The notes under the pieces are model-generated. The model was given only the letters and a program-made list of their open reading frames with translations, had not been told where the DNA came from and made no database searches. Positions 35,570-44,670 of a stretch of 64,000 nucleotides of DNA are shown here, one piece after another. Source of the DNA: an uncultured Thiothrix sp. GTDB taxonomy: Bacteria; Pseudomonadota; Gammaproteobacteria; Thiotrichales; Thiotrichaceae. Location of the stretch: assembly GCF_937873765.1 (NCBI RefSeq), contig NZ_CALMZC010000023.1:24494-88493 (forward strand). The letters are read 5' to 3'. The number at the start of each line of letters is the position of its first letter. Within the stretch, counting starts at the first letter, position 1. Made by a program: the position numbers and the translations under genes.

Positions 35570-36586
35570 CTATTGATCATCAAAGCCTTTAAAGTGATAG
35601 CTCGGCGTGTTGGGGCGCTCACTGTAGTTTGGGCGGTCATGGCTAGCATAAGGTGCCTTTTTTTTGAGCTGCGCGGTAGCAGATTTAGCCAAAATATAAG
35701 GAGCTGACAGATAGAAGGGAGTTGGTTGGGGAGTAATCAAGCCTTTCTGCAAATAACGTTGTTTGCACCACTGATAGTATTTGCTAAACCACAGACCTGC
35801 AGTAGCGACGGCAATCTGTAGTTTGGTAGCACCACTGTGTGCAAAGGTATAGGGAAACTGTTGACAATAGGAATACTCAAAAGTGCTAGGGTAGTCTTGT
35901 TCAACCAAGTAAGAATCGGCCGGTTTGTTACCTATGCTGAAAATTGGCTTGATGATTCGTTTAACAAGCTGCTTAACTATACCTAACTGCTCAAAATCTG
36001 TTGCAGCACTCAATAAGGGGTCGTCGAGATTACTAATGACTACAGCGCCCATTACACTAGGAAATGCCTTGTTGTTGAAGCTAGCCATAAGGACAATTTG
36101 CTGGTCTAGATCAGCATGACTTAACTGTTTCAGGCGGGAAATACCCTGAGATAGGTCTATGAATAAGGTAACATTATTTTGAGTACGCCAGTTTTTACCT
36201 TCAGGAGAAAAAGCCCAAGATAGACCTCCTTCAGCACCCATAATTGGGGCTAAGCAAAGTATTAGGGAGACTTGGTCTTTTGCGTGTTGCTGAATAGCTT
36301 GAATGGAAGGCTCAAAATATTTATCAGTCGGGTAACTGCATATATGAACGCCTGCTTCTTGGAAAGCTTTGTGTACAACATTGCAAATATAATCGGGTAG
36401 AAGGGCGATAGTATTTTCTTTTTTACATGCTAAGGCCATGCGGTATAAAGCAACACGTCCTGAGAAGTAGAACCGAGTGGGCAGTAAAAAATTATGGATA
36501 TTTAATGCTTTCTGAAAAAGCAATACTATTACCTTGTAGGGAAGCAAAGCCAATAAACTACCTAACACATATTGGCAGATGGGCAT
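35570..36586 (-). CDS. Fold-type I PLP-aminotransferase-like protein (remote DegT type), copy 2
   Basis: Identical 338-residue product to 31856-32872, with candidate Asp144 and Lys173. This is the original context: its ATG directly follows the TAA of the methyltransferase gene, so the cassette is the downstream continuation of the polysaccharide operon. Confidence 0.6.
   Translation of the reverse strand: MPICQYVLGSLLALLPYKVIVLLFQKALNIHNFLLPTRFYFSGRVALYRMALACKKENTIALLPDYICNVVHKAFQEAGVHICSYPTDKYFEPSIQAIQQHAKDQVSLILCLAPIMGAEGGLSWAFSPEGKNWRTQNNVTLFIDLSQGISRLKQLSHADLDQQIVLMASFNNKAFPSVMGAVVISNLDDPLLSAATDFEQLGIVKQLVKRIIKPIFSIGNKPADSYLVEQDYPSTFEYSYCQQFPYTFAHSGATKLQIAVATAGLWFSKYYQWCKQRYLQKGLITPQPTPFYLSAPYILAKSATAQLKKKAPYASHDRPNYSERPNTPSYHFKGFDDQ
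35576..35601. repeat. 26-bp direct repeat, right of type-B gene, copy 2
   Basis: Coding for the end of the aminotransferase-like copy 2; partner at 34780-34805. Confidence 0.85.
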
Positions 36587-37381
36587 TTAAATTTTCCTAA
36601 AAACCAATACTTTATAGTCAGCCCAGAAATGCTTCCCCAAGAGGGCAAGTAATTTTTCACCTAATAAGTAGCGCTTCTTAAGATGTTCTCCTGTGTAATC
36701 TGAATTAGCGAGCCACTCTCTAAAAGGCCAGAACAGTATGCCTGATTTTTTTTCTAAGACTAAGCCTTTGCCAGAAAAATAGTTTATCACATCCTGGCTA
36801 CCATACTTTGCTCTAGCTAAGTAATTCCAGCGGTGAAATGGATCGATCATAATAAGTAACCCATTTGTAGCTAGCATTTCTGATGCGTAGTGGAGTGATT
36901 GCTCAAGCTTACTGATATCACGAATGGCTGAGTAACACCCTGATGACAAGATAAGAGAATAGGGTTGCTCACTATAATAATTCTCTGCTTCGCAAGCGAT
37001 ATAATTAATTTGGACGCCCGCGTTTTTAGTTGTTGCCACAGCGATCATTTCTGGAAAATCAACCGCATCAACTTTAAGAGTTGGGTTCATGCGGGTGATC
37101 ATGCTGGCAACAACCCCTATTCCACAGCCAATGTCTAACACACTAGCTTGGGGTACAAGCTGCTTAAAATATGGCTCTAGAATTGTTTGTTGATCTTGGC
37201 GATAAAGGCTGTTGTATTCCTGATTAGTCCATAGTACTGCAGCCTGATCAGGATCAGCTGCACGCTTCTTCCAATATTGTGATGAATCATAATTATGATA
37301 GATAAATAACTTACGAAAACGAGCTACAAGTCGTTTTACAGATTCTGGTGTGTATTTTTTAGCGACTGTAACATAAGACAT
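36587..37381 (-). CDS. SAM-dependent class I methyltransferase
   Basis: 264 residues from ATG 37381, which overlaps the flippase stop (TAATG). Motif I is SVLDIGCGIGVVASM, motif II VDAVDFPEM, and MIDPFHRWNYLARA looks like a late motif. The N-terminal ~50 residues are basic and include YDSSQYWKKRAADPDQAAV, seen in several polysaccharide-locus methyltransferases. The acceptor is unknown. Its last 27 bp are the right border of duplication copy 2. Confidence 0.83.
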   Translation of the reverse strand: MSYVTVAKKYTPESVKRLVARFRKLFIYHNYDSSQYWKKRAADPDQAAVLWTNQEYNSLYRQDQQTILEPYFKQLVPQASVLDIGCGIGVVASMITRMNPTLKVDAVDFPEMIAVATTKNAGVQINYIACEAENYYSEQPYSLILSSGCYSAIRDISKLEQSLHYASEMLATNGLLIMIDPFHRWNYLARAKYGSQDVINYFSGKGLVLEKKSGILFWPFREWLANSDYTGEHLKKRYLLGEKLLALLGKHFWADYKVLVFRKI

Positions 37382-38646
37382 TAATAGTGTTTTCCTGATA
37401 ACCAATATTCTACAATTCCATCGACCAAATAAAGTGTGATATTAATTAACGCAAATAGATATAAAATAAGCTCGATGGATGGTTTTTGATAGAAAGCGTA
37501 AAAAAATAAGATAGTTAAAGCAACAAGTCGGACACAATGCCAGATAAAAATATATCTGTTAGCTCCAACGACTAAAGCACCCTTATCAATAGGTGTGAAG
37601 ATAAACTGAACATAGGCCGAAATAATCAAAATCTGAGCATACTCTCCAGCAATACGCCAAGACTCTCCGAATAGTAAAGCAAATAAAGTAGGCGCAGACG
37701 CATACAATATTAATGATGGTAACAATGCCAAGCTGGACGTAGCAATGAGGGTTTTAAGAAAGATAGTACGGAATTCACCTTTTTGGTTATATTCTTCGGC
37801 GATTTTCTGACGATAGACATCACCGATGGCACTTGCAACTAGAGTAGTTGGTAGGCTGACTAATCGAAAAGCTAGAGAAAAAAAACCAGTTGCTGCTAGC
37901 GAGTAGACACTGCTGATTATCAAGAGCGGTATTTGCTGTGCAGTTACCCCAATCAGTTGTGAGGGAGCAATGTATTTAGGATGAGATGAATAACGCCGTG
38001 CTAGCTGCAGTTGTGCTTGAAAGTCGGTTTGTTTGAAAAGCGTTTTATTATGTTCCCATAGTTTTCGACCTATCCAACTGGTAAAGATCAAATTGGAAAA
38101 AACGCTGCCTATTAATAACCCGCCGCTTACCTTACTTAAACCAAAACCTATCTGTGTGCTAGCAGTCAGTAGTGATTGTTGCACCCGGTTAATGGCTATT
38201 ATTTTGTACTTACTAAGCCGATTATACCAAAACTGGAGGGTGCTGAAGACACCGCTGGCTAACACCGATAGTGGCAGTAGATATAGCCAAAGCGCTAACT
38301 GCTCATGACCAAGCGCTACTGTTATATCACGACCAAACAAAGTGATAGGAATAAACAACAGAGCACTGATGAGTGTACATACCTTTAAGGTTAGTATGAC
38401 GAGGTTAGCAGCATCAAGATGGTTATCAGGTAAAGTAATGGCCAATTCAAAACGCATAGTGGCGATTACAGAGAGTACTGTGACACAAGCTACATAAATA
38501 GCTAATAAACCAAACTCATCAGGTCTATAAATCCGGGTTAAGACAGGGCTAACCGCAATTGGGATTGCTTGTGCTATCACTGTACCAGAAAATAGAATAG
38601 CTACACTCTTGGCAAAGTGGCTAGACTTTATTCGCTTAATGAGCAT
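37381..38646 (-). CDS. wzx: Wzx-type oligosaccharide flippase
   Basis: 421-residue polytopic membrane protein with about 12 transmembrane helices, of the MOP/PST superfamily. It begins with the typical amphipathic start and LFSGTVIAQAIPIAVSPVLTRIYRPDEFG. It would turn undecaprenyl-linked repeat units to the periplasmic face for Wzy. Its stop overlaps the methyltransferase start. Confidence 0.9.
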   Translation of the reverse strand: MLIKRIKSSHFAKSVAILFSGTVIAQAIPIAVSPVLTRIYRPDEFGLLAIYVACVTVLSVIATMRFELAITLPDNHLDAANLVILTLKVCTLISALLFIPITLFGRDITVALGHEQLALWLYLLPLSVLASGVFSTLQFWYNRLSKYKIIAINRVQQSLLTASTQIGFGLSKVSGGLLIGSVFSNLIFTSWIGRKLWEHNKTLFKQTDFQAQLQLARRYSSHPKYIAPSQLIGVTAQQIPLLIISSVYSLAATGFFSLAFRLVSLPTTLVASAIGDVYRQKIAEEYNQKGEFRTIFLKTLIATSSLALLPSLILYASAPTLFALLFGESWRIAGEYAQILIISAYVQFIFTPIDKGALVVGANRYIFIWHCVRLVALTILFFYAFYQKPSIELILYLFALINITLYLVDGIVEYWLSGKHY

Positions 38647-38690
38647 TTGGAGTTAGAGGATAGGACAATATTTGAACCTTAAACCGCTAG

Positions 38691-39809
38691 TCAGTCGTAA
38701 GATGTGAGCTTGTTTGTGGATATTATCTCAACAACTCTTGCTTGATCTGCTAGGCTTAAATCTGCTCCCATTGGCAAACTCATCACTCGTTGCGCTATCT
38801 CTTTGGCGACTGGTGTGTGATCTTTATTACATAAATGCTGATAAGCAGGTTGATTATTCAAGGGTACTGGATAATGCACTGTTGTTGGAATTCCCGCCGC
38901 CCTAAAGTGTTTTTCTATCTGCTCACGCTCATCTACTAAGACTGTATACTGTGCAAACACACTCGTCCGATCGTCACGTTGCTGCACCCGTTGAATCTCA
39001 GCTTGATCCATTAGCTGATTATATTGTTGTCCAATAGCAAGACGCTGCTCCACTTCCCAATCAAACCGTTCTAGCTTTGCTAGTAATATTGCACATTGTA
39101 GTGTATCCATTCGCCCCCCCACACCGACTCGTGTATGGTAATAACGTCGGCTTTGTCCATGTACACGAATCTCTTTGCAAGCTTGAGCGATTTGATCATG
39201 ATTAGTAAAAATCGCTCCACCATCTCCGTAACAACCTAACGGTTTACTCGGAAAAAAGCTTGTACATCCTATTGTAGAAAGGTTACAACTTTTAATACCC
39301 TTATATGTAGCTCCAAAACTTTGTGCTGCATCCTCAATAACGGATAAATTATACTTAACAGCAATTGTGTTAATTTCATCCATATTTGCAGGTTGGCCAT
39401 ACAAACTTACTGGCATAATAACTTTGGTTTTATGTGTAATCTTTGCTTCAATCAAATTCACATTGATGTTACAAGTATCTGGTTCAATGTCGACAAAAAC
39501 TGGTTTCGCGCCTAGTAACACAATTACTTCAGCAGTTGCGACAAAGGTAAAAGGTGTAGTAATTACTTCATCGCCTGGTCGAATCTCTAAAGCCATCAAA
39601 CTAATCAACAAGGCCTCGGTACCACTAGCGACAGTGATACAGTGTTTGGCGCCTGTATAGGCAGTTAGGCGGTTTTCAAGTTCAGCAACCTCAGGCCCCA
39701 TAATATATTGACCATGTGTCAAAACTGCATCAATACGCTGTTTAATTTGTGCTTCTAGAACTTTGTATTGTATTCTTAGATCAATAAAGGGAATTATGGA
39801 TTGGGTCAT
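38691..39809 (-). CDS. wbpE: UDP-2-acetamido-3-oxo-glucuronate aminotransferase (WbpE-like)
   Basis: DegT-family PLP enzyme, 372 residues from ATG 39809 (MTQSIIPFIDLRIQYK). PLP contacts are in SVIEDAAQSFGATYKG and the Lys in SFFPSKPLGCYGDGGA. WbpE installs the 3-amino group on UDP-3-keto-GlcNAcA with glutamate, partnered with WbpB. Earlier in-frame ATGs (39839, 39893) lie within wbpD and have no better ribosome site; the true start is uncertain. A C7 run (39114-39120) is present but short. Confidence 0.88.
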   Translation of the reverse strand: MTQSIIPFIDLRIQYKVLEAQIKQRIDAVLTHGQYIMGPEVAELENRLTAYTGAKHCITVASGTEALLISLMALEIRPGDEVITTPFTFVATAEVIVLLGAKPVFVDIEPDTCNINVNLIEAKITHKTKVIMPVSLYGQPANMDEINTIAVKYNLSVIEDAAQSFGATYKGIKSCNLSTIGCTSFFPSKPLGCYGDGGAIFTNHDQIAQACKEIRVHGQSRRYYHTRVGVGGRMDTLQCAILLAKLERFDWEVEQRLAIGQQYNQLMDQAEIQRVQQRDDRTSVFAQYTVLVDEREQIEKHFRAAGIPTTVHYPVPLNNQPAYQHLCNKDHTPVAKEIAQRVMSLPMGADLSLADQARVVEIISTNKLTSYD

Positions 39810-39813
39810 ATGA

Positions 39814-40395
39814 TTAGGAGACTCTTTTGCATTGGCCATTATGGAGTTGATAAGTTTGCTTGGTATGTAAGCATACTGCAGTGTATTCGCCACTTAGTGG
39901 TAAATCTAATTTCTCGCCATACTCACTCATCCAGCCAATCTGCTTGGCTGGTACTCCAACCATAAGTGCATAAGCAGGTACATCTTTATTCACCACTGAA
40001 CCTGCACCGATAAACGCATACTCGCCAATGGTGACACCACAGACTATGGTGCAGTTTGCGCCTAAGGTTGCCCCACGTTTGACTAAAGTATTGCGATACT
40101 CGTTTTTTCGTTCGATCAAAGCGCGTGGATTATATACATTGGTGAACACCATGCTAGGGCCGCAAAATACGCCTTCTTCTAGTATCACATTGTCATACAC
40201 TGACACATTATTTTGTATCTTGCACTGATCGCCAATTAATACATTATTGCCAATAAACACATTTTGTCCAAGAGAAACATCGCTACCAATACATGCACCA
40301 CCACAAATATGTACCCAGTGCCAAACCCGACTGCCTGCGCCAATTTTCGCTCCATTATCAATAATTGCAGTAGGGTGAACAAAAATATCAGACAT
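39814..40395 (-). CDS. wbpD: UDP-2-acetamido-3-amino-glucuronate N-acetyltransferase (WbpD-like)
   Basis: 193-residue left-handed beta-helix acetyltransferase. Hexapeptide repeats run from [20 protein letters not shown] to [20 protein letters not shown]. WbpD/WlbB add acetyl to the 3-amino group after WbpE. GGAG lies eight bases before ATG 40395. It is 2 bp after wbpB. Confidence 0.93.
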   Translation of the reverse strand: MSDIFVHPTAIIDNGAKIGAGSRVWHWVHICGGACIGSDVSLGQNVFIGNNVLIGDQCKIQNNVSVYDNVILEEGVFCGPSMVFTNVYNPRALIERKNEYRNTLVKRGATLGANCTIVCGVTIGEYAFIGAGSVVNKDVPAYALMVGVPAKQIGWMSEYGEKLDLPLSGEYTAVCLHTKQTYQLHNGQCKRVS

Positions 40396-40397
40396 GG

Positions 40398-41450
40398 CTA
40401 ATACTCCAAAGGCAAAGAAATTGTTTTGCCATCCCGCGCTGAAAGATAAGTAGCAATAAGCAGCTCTAGTGATTTTAAACCTTCACGCCCATCGGTTTCT
40501 GGCTCAGCTAGACCACGCATCACATTAACTACATTTCTATAATACAGAGGGTGACCAAAACCATAAACAGAAGTTGTTTCATAATTGGCACTCTGAATTT
40601 GTTCATCATAATCACATGGTTTGTCAAAATTCCAAATTTGAATGTCATTGACAGCTACACCACCAATACGAACCGTTCCGTTCTCACCTAAAATCGTGAT
40701 AGAGCCTTCTAAGTTTTTAGGATAGGTAAGCATAGTGACGCTCATAGAACCCAAAGCACCATTACGCCAGCGAATATTCATCACCCCGGTATCTTCTACT
40801 TCAATATCACGAGTTGTACTAGTCATGGCCTGTACTTTTTCGACAGGACCAATTAGCCAATCTAGTAAATCGACATAATGGCTCGCTTGGTTCATAAATG
40901 CCCCACCATCAAATTCCCATGTACCACGCCACCCATTACCTTGATCATAGTAAGATTGGGGGCGCGTCCAAAATACGTTGAGGTGTACCAGATGAATCTT
41001 ACCAAAGCGCTTTTCCTCTATACTCCGCTTTAGTAGTTGTAATGTAGTATTGAGACGATTTTGTTTGACAACAAATAACCGCACACCTGCATCATCACAT
41101 GCTTTAACCATGCGTACACCATCAGACCAGCGAGTTGCCATAGGCTTTTCTGTAATGACATTAATCTTATATTTGGCTGCTAAAATAGTCTGTTCAGGAT
41201 GAAGACCACTAGGCGTACACAACACAACTAGATCAAGGTTGTGTTGTTGGAGCATCGTTTCCATATGTATATAAGCTGGAATACCATACTGTTCAGCATA
41301 AGGAGCTGACTGATTCGGGGCAATATCACAAATTGCGACTAATTCTAAATCCTGTAGATGCTTTTCTATAGATGCGAAATGATTTTTGGCAATTCGCCCA
41401 CAACCTACAATAGCTATACGAATTTTACGTTCAGAAATAGTTAGAAACAT
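40398..41450 (-). CDS. wbpB: UDP-GlcNAcA 3-dehydrogenase (WbpB/WlbA-like)
   Basis: Gfo/Idh/MocA-family oxidoreductase of 350 residues from ATG 41450. Nucleotide-binding motif [14 protein letters not shown], catalytic EKPMA, and the active-site region [20 protein letters not shown]. WbpB oxidises C3 of UDP-GlcNAcA with tightly bound NAD that is recycled with 2-oxoglutarate. A 15-bp longer frame would overlap wbpA. It sits between wbpA and wbpD in the order of the pathway. Confidence 0.92.
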   Translation of the reverse strand: MFLTISERKIRIAIVGCGRIAKNHFASIEKHLQDLELVAICDIAPNQSAPYAEQYGIPAYIHMETMLQQHNLDLVVLCTPSGLHPEQTILAAKYKINVITEKPMATRWSDGVRMVKACDDAGVRLFVVKQNRLNTTLQLLKRSIEEKRFGKIHLVHLNVFWTRPQSYYDQGNGWRGTWEFDGGAFMNQASHYVDLLDWLIGPVEKVQAMTSTTRDIEVEDTGVMNIRWRNGALGSMSVTMLTYPKNLEGSITILGENGTVRIGGVAVNDIQIWNFDKPCDYDEQIQSANYETTSVYGFGHPLYYRNVVNVMRGLAEPETDGREGLKSLELLIATYLSARDGKTISLPLEY

Positions 41451-41452
41451 AA

Positions 41453-42754
41453 TTAGAGACGCCATGTAGTAATATGAAGAGCTTCTAAGGCTTGGGTGTC
41501 GTAGAGAGATTTTACATCTGCAATAACAGGCTTATTACCACGAAGTAAAGAGTGTAATACTTGGGGGGTCAACTGTACAAATTGATCATGAGCAACTGCT
41601 ACAATTAAAGCATCTACTGGAGTCTGTGGTTTTAAGTCAGTAAGTGTAAGTCCGTTGTACTCATCTGCCACCTCAACAGGATTAGCCCATGGGTCACTAA
41701 CTACTGGAATAACACCAAAGTCCTCTAACTCCCGTACAATGTCTATGACTTTTGAATTGCGAATATCAGGGCAGTTTTCCTTAAAGGTTATTCCTAATAC
41801 TCCTACGCGTGAACCATTAGGATTAACACCGTTTTGAATCATTTTTTTCACAGTAGTTCTCGCTACATAACGTCCCATATTGTCATTAATACGTCGACCA
41901 GCAAGGATTACTTGAGGAATATATCCAAGCTTTTCTGCCTTATCAGTAAGGTAATACGGATCAACACTAATACAGTGTCCTCCTACTAAACCAGGACGAA
42001 AAGGCAAGAAATTCCATTTAGTGCCAGCTGCTTCAAGTACACTTAAAGTATCAATTCCCATTCTAGAAAAAATAATACTTAGTTCATTCATAAGTGAGAT
42101 ATTTAAATCACGCTGAGTATTTTCAATAATTTTTGCTGCTTCCGCGACTTTAATGCTAGGGGCTTTGTGCGTTCCCGCCTTAATGATTGTTTTGTACAAG
42201 TCATCTATAAAATCTGCTGTTTCTGGAGTAGAACCAGAGGTGATTTTCTTAATAGTAGTCAGTCGATTAACTTTATCTCCTGGATTAATCCGTTCAGGTG
42301 AATAGCCAGCAAAAAAATCTTTATTAAAAGTTAGTTTAGATACTCTTTCAATAAGTGGTATGCAATCCTCTTCTGTTGCGCCAGGATAAACAGTAGATTC
42401 ATAAATAACAATGTCACCCTTTTTAATAATTTTGCCAACACTTTCGCTGGCTTTAAGTAGTGGGCTTAAGTCAGGCCTTTTATGCTCATCTACAGGAGTA
42501 GGAACAGTTATGATAAAGATATTTGCTTGTCTTAAGTGTTCCAGTTGGTCGGTATAGGTTAAATTTTTCGATGCTTTTAGTTCTTCAGTTGTCACTTCTA
42601 ATGTGCGATCGTTACCAGCGTTTAATTCTTGTATACGATTTTGGTTTATATCGAAACCAATGGTGGTTATGGTTTTACCAAACTCAATTGCCAACGGCAA
42701 GCCTACATAACCTAATCCAATAATAGCTATGATTGATTTGTTAACTAGTTTCAT
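41453..42754 (-). CDS. wbpA: UDP-N-acetylglucosamine 6-dehydrogenase (WbpA-like)
   Basis: 433-residue UDP-sugar dehydrogenase of the UDPGDH/MviM three-domain family. NAD motif IGLGYVGLPLAIEFG, catalytic Cys in RPGLVGGHCISVDPYYL, and GITFKENCPDIRNSKV in the UDP-binding domain. It oxidises UDP-GlcNAc to UDP-GlcNAcA, the first step to UDP-ManNAc3NAcA with wbpB, wbpE, wbpD and wbpI. No Shine-Dalgarno sequence is visible before ATG 42754. Confidence 0.93.
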   Translation of the reverse strand: MKLVNKSIIAIIGLGYVGLPLAIEFGKTITTIGFDINQNRIQELNAGNDRTLEVTTEELKASKNLTYTDQLEHLRQANIFIITVPTPVDEHKRPDLSPLLKASESVGKIIKKGDIVIYESTVYPGATEEDCIPLIERVSKLTFNKDFFAGYSPERINPGDKVNRLTTIKKITSGSTPETADFIDDLYKTIIKAGTHKAPSIKVAEAAKIIENTQRDLNISLMNELSIIFSRMGIDTLSVLEAAGTKWNFLPFRPGLVGGHCISVDPYYLTDKAEKLGYIPQVILAGRRINDNMGRYVARTTVKKMIQNGVNPNGSRVGVLGITFKENCPDIRNSKVIDIVRELEDFGVIPVVSDPWANPVEVADEYNGLTLTDLKPQTPVDALIVAVAHDQFVQLTPQVLHSLLRGNKPVIADVKSLYDTQALEALHITTWRL

Positions 42755-43014
42755 GATTTTTATATATATTTAAAAAAATAAATTGAAGAAATGTCAAAGA
42801 ATTAAATATAATGAATTTTTTAAAAAATTTTCTATTGGAATTGGAAATTAATTAATTCCATAAACAGTGATAATACGTTTTTTCACTGTGCAAACGTCTA
42901 CTTTTACACAACCACTCCCAGAGGCTCGATAAGTCAATACGATGCTATTTTTTTTGGTACTGCACTTGCCAATCTGGGACTACATGATCAAATTTTAAAA
43001 TGAATTTTTTATAA
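42755..43014. other. A/T-rich intergenic region with inverted repeats
   Basis: 260 bp without a gene, far more A/T-rich than its flanks. Inverted repeats TGGAATT/AATTCCA (42836-42860) and ACAGTGA/TCACTGT (42864-42889, loop with a T run) could be attenuator, terminator or operator. Any internal promoter for wbpA onward should lie here, as the only gap of this size between the first gene of the locus and the duplicated cassette. Confidence 0.4.
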
Positions 43015-44652
43015 TTAGTTCTTAATAAAACCCAAGCGCTCCAGCGTTAGTAAAATCTTATGCGCACATGCGTCTGGAGTATTTTGATTAGTATCTAGTT
43101 TAAGCTCAGGGTATTCAGGTATTTCGTAGGGATCATCAATTCCTGTAAAGCCCTTAATCAAACCCGCTCGCGCTTTAGCATATAAACCCTTTCGATCACG
43201 CCGCTCACATTCTTCTATCGGTGTGGCTACATGAATCTCTATGAAACCACCGTGGTTTTCAACAAGCTCACGGACTTCACGCCGCACCGCTGCATAAGGA
43301 GCAATGGGTGCACAAATTGCAATACCACCATTTTTAGTGATCTCGCTTGCCACAAAACCAATCCGGCGGATATTTAAATCGCGATGCTCTTTAGAAAAGG
43401 TCAATTCACTTGACAAGTTTTTTCTAACCACATCCCCATCAAGTAAAGTCACTGGACGCCCGCCCATCTCCATCAGTTTGACCATCAAGGCATTGGCTAC
43501 CGTCGATTTTCCAGAGCCTGACAAGCCGGTGAAAAAAACAGTAAAACCTTGCTGATGGCGGGGTGGATAAGAGCGCCGCAATTCTTTGATAACAGAAGGG
43601 TAGGAGAACCAAGCAGGAATATCTAAGCCTTCGCGTAAACGCCGTCTGAGCTCAGTGCCGGAAATATTTAAAACCGTTTCTCCCGATTGTACTTCGGATT
43701 CGGGTAAATATTCTGCACGATCTTGCACATAAACCATATTCTCAAAACTGACGATCTGGATGCCTATTTCTGCTTCAAAAGCTTTGGCCAGTTCTTGGGC
43801 AGCATAAGGCGGGTAAAAATCTTCACCTAGGCTATTCTTGCCAGGACCTGCATGATCACGACCAATAATGAAATGGGTACAACCATAGTTTTTACGAATC
43901 AAAGCATGCCAAACGGCTTCACGTGGCCCCGCCATCCGCATCGCTAAATGGAGTAAGCTCAGAAATGTGGTCTGTTCGGGATAATACTTAAGAATTTGCT
44001 CATAACAGCGCACGCGGGTGAAATGGTCGATGTCACCGGGTTTGGTCATGCCAACCACAGGATGTAACAGCAAATTAGCCTCTAACTCACGTGCCGCTCT
44101 AAAAGTGAGTTCTTGGTGAGCACGATGCATGGGATTGCGAGTTTGAAAAGCGACTACCTTGTGCCAGCCGAGTTTTTTAAAAAGTGCTTTGAGTTCAGCG
44201 GGTGTATGCCGATGCTGACGATAATCATAGTGCTGGGGCAGCTCAATACTTTCCAGTGTTCCGCCTAGGTAAACCGAGCCTGCTTGGTGATAAAGGTAAT
44301 AGACAGCAGGGTGGGCTGGATCATCACTACCTAAGACTTTTTGTGCTTCAAGCTGTTTATCAGGTGTCCAGATTGACTCGATATGCAGATGGGCAAGCAA
44401 AACCCCTTCGGGATCACGTAACTCGATAGTTTCGCCGACTTCGACTTGTGCTGCGAAAGAGCTACTAACATCTAGGGTGATGGGCATCGGCCATAAGCGA
44501 CCATTAGCCAAACGCAGGGTATTAACCACGCTGTCGTAATCCGACTGGTTTAAAAAGCCTTGCAGCGGAGCAAAAGCGCCACACAGTAGCATTTCTAAAT
44601 CGCATAATTGTCGAGCCGTTAAATCCCAACTGGTTTTATGGTGTTTGTTCAT
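43015..44652 (-). CDS. Bifunctional sulfate adenylyltransferase / APS kinase (Sat-CysC fusion)
   Basis: 545 residues. The N-terminal ~360 are a Sat-type ATP sulfurylase with QTRNPMHRAHQEL and GRDHAGPGKNSLGE. The C-terminal ~175 are an APS kinase with P-loop FFTGLSGSGKSTVANAL and DGDVVRKNLS, FSKEHRDLNIRR. It converts sulfate plus ATP to APS and PAPS, or, in a sulfur oxidiser, the Sat half could run backwards; the intact kinase argues for PAPS supply. It lies between the O-antigen ligase (18 bp) and wbpA inside the polysaccharide locus, which hints at sulfation of the polymer, but no sulfotransferase is seen in the window. Confidence 0.92.
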   Translation of the reverse strand: MNKHHKTSWDLTARQLCDLEMLLCGAFAPLQGFLNQSDYDSVVNTLRLANGRLWPMPITLDVSSSFAAQVEVGETIELRDPEGVLLAHLHIESIWTPDKQLEAQKVLGSDDPAHPAVYYLYHQAGSVYLGGTLESIELPQHYDYRQHRHTPAELKALFKKLGWHKVVAFQTRNPMHRAHQELTFRAARELEANLLLHPVVGMTKPGDIDHFTRVRCYEQILKYYPEQTTFLSLLHLAMRMAGPREAVWHALIRKNYGCTHFIIGRDHAGPGKNSLGEDFYPPYAAQELAKAFEAEIGIQIVSFENMVYVQDRAEYLPESEVQSGETVLNISGTELRRRLREGLDIPAWFSYPSVIKELRRSYPPRHQQGFTVFFTGLSGSGKSTVANALMVKLMEMGGRPVTLLDGDVVRKNLSSELTFSKEHRDLNIRRIGFVASEITKNGGIAICAPIAPYAAVRREVRELVENHGGFIEIHVATPIEECERRDRKGLYAKARAGLIKGFTGIDDPYEIPEYPELKLDTNQNTPDACAHKILLTLERLGFIKN

Positions 44653-44670
44653 GCTTCACGATTGATTAGT

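Larger units (their letters stand above)
32921..36613. repeat. Tandem duplication, copy 2 (3,693 bp)
   Basis: Direct repeat of 29207-32899. Its right end lies 27 bp inside the methyltransferase gene. The 13 bases ATAGTCAGCCCAG occur after both copies (32908-32920 and 36614-36626), so with an 8-bp insertion (CTCGCGGA, 32900-32907) discounted the duplicated unit is 3,706 bp. Confidence 0.95.

Noticed and set aside
29207..36613. Composite transposon or insertion sequence as cause of the duplication
   Set aside because: No transposase or integrase gene, no terminal inverted repeats and no classic target-site duplication flank the copies; the 8-bp insert is inside the junction only.
39114..39120. 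C7 run in wbpE as a phase-variable tract
   Set aside because: Seven bases is short, and no second tract is near; it does not stand out from chance as the nine-base tracts do.
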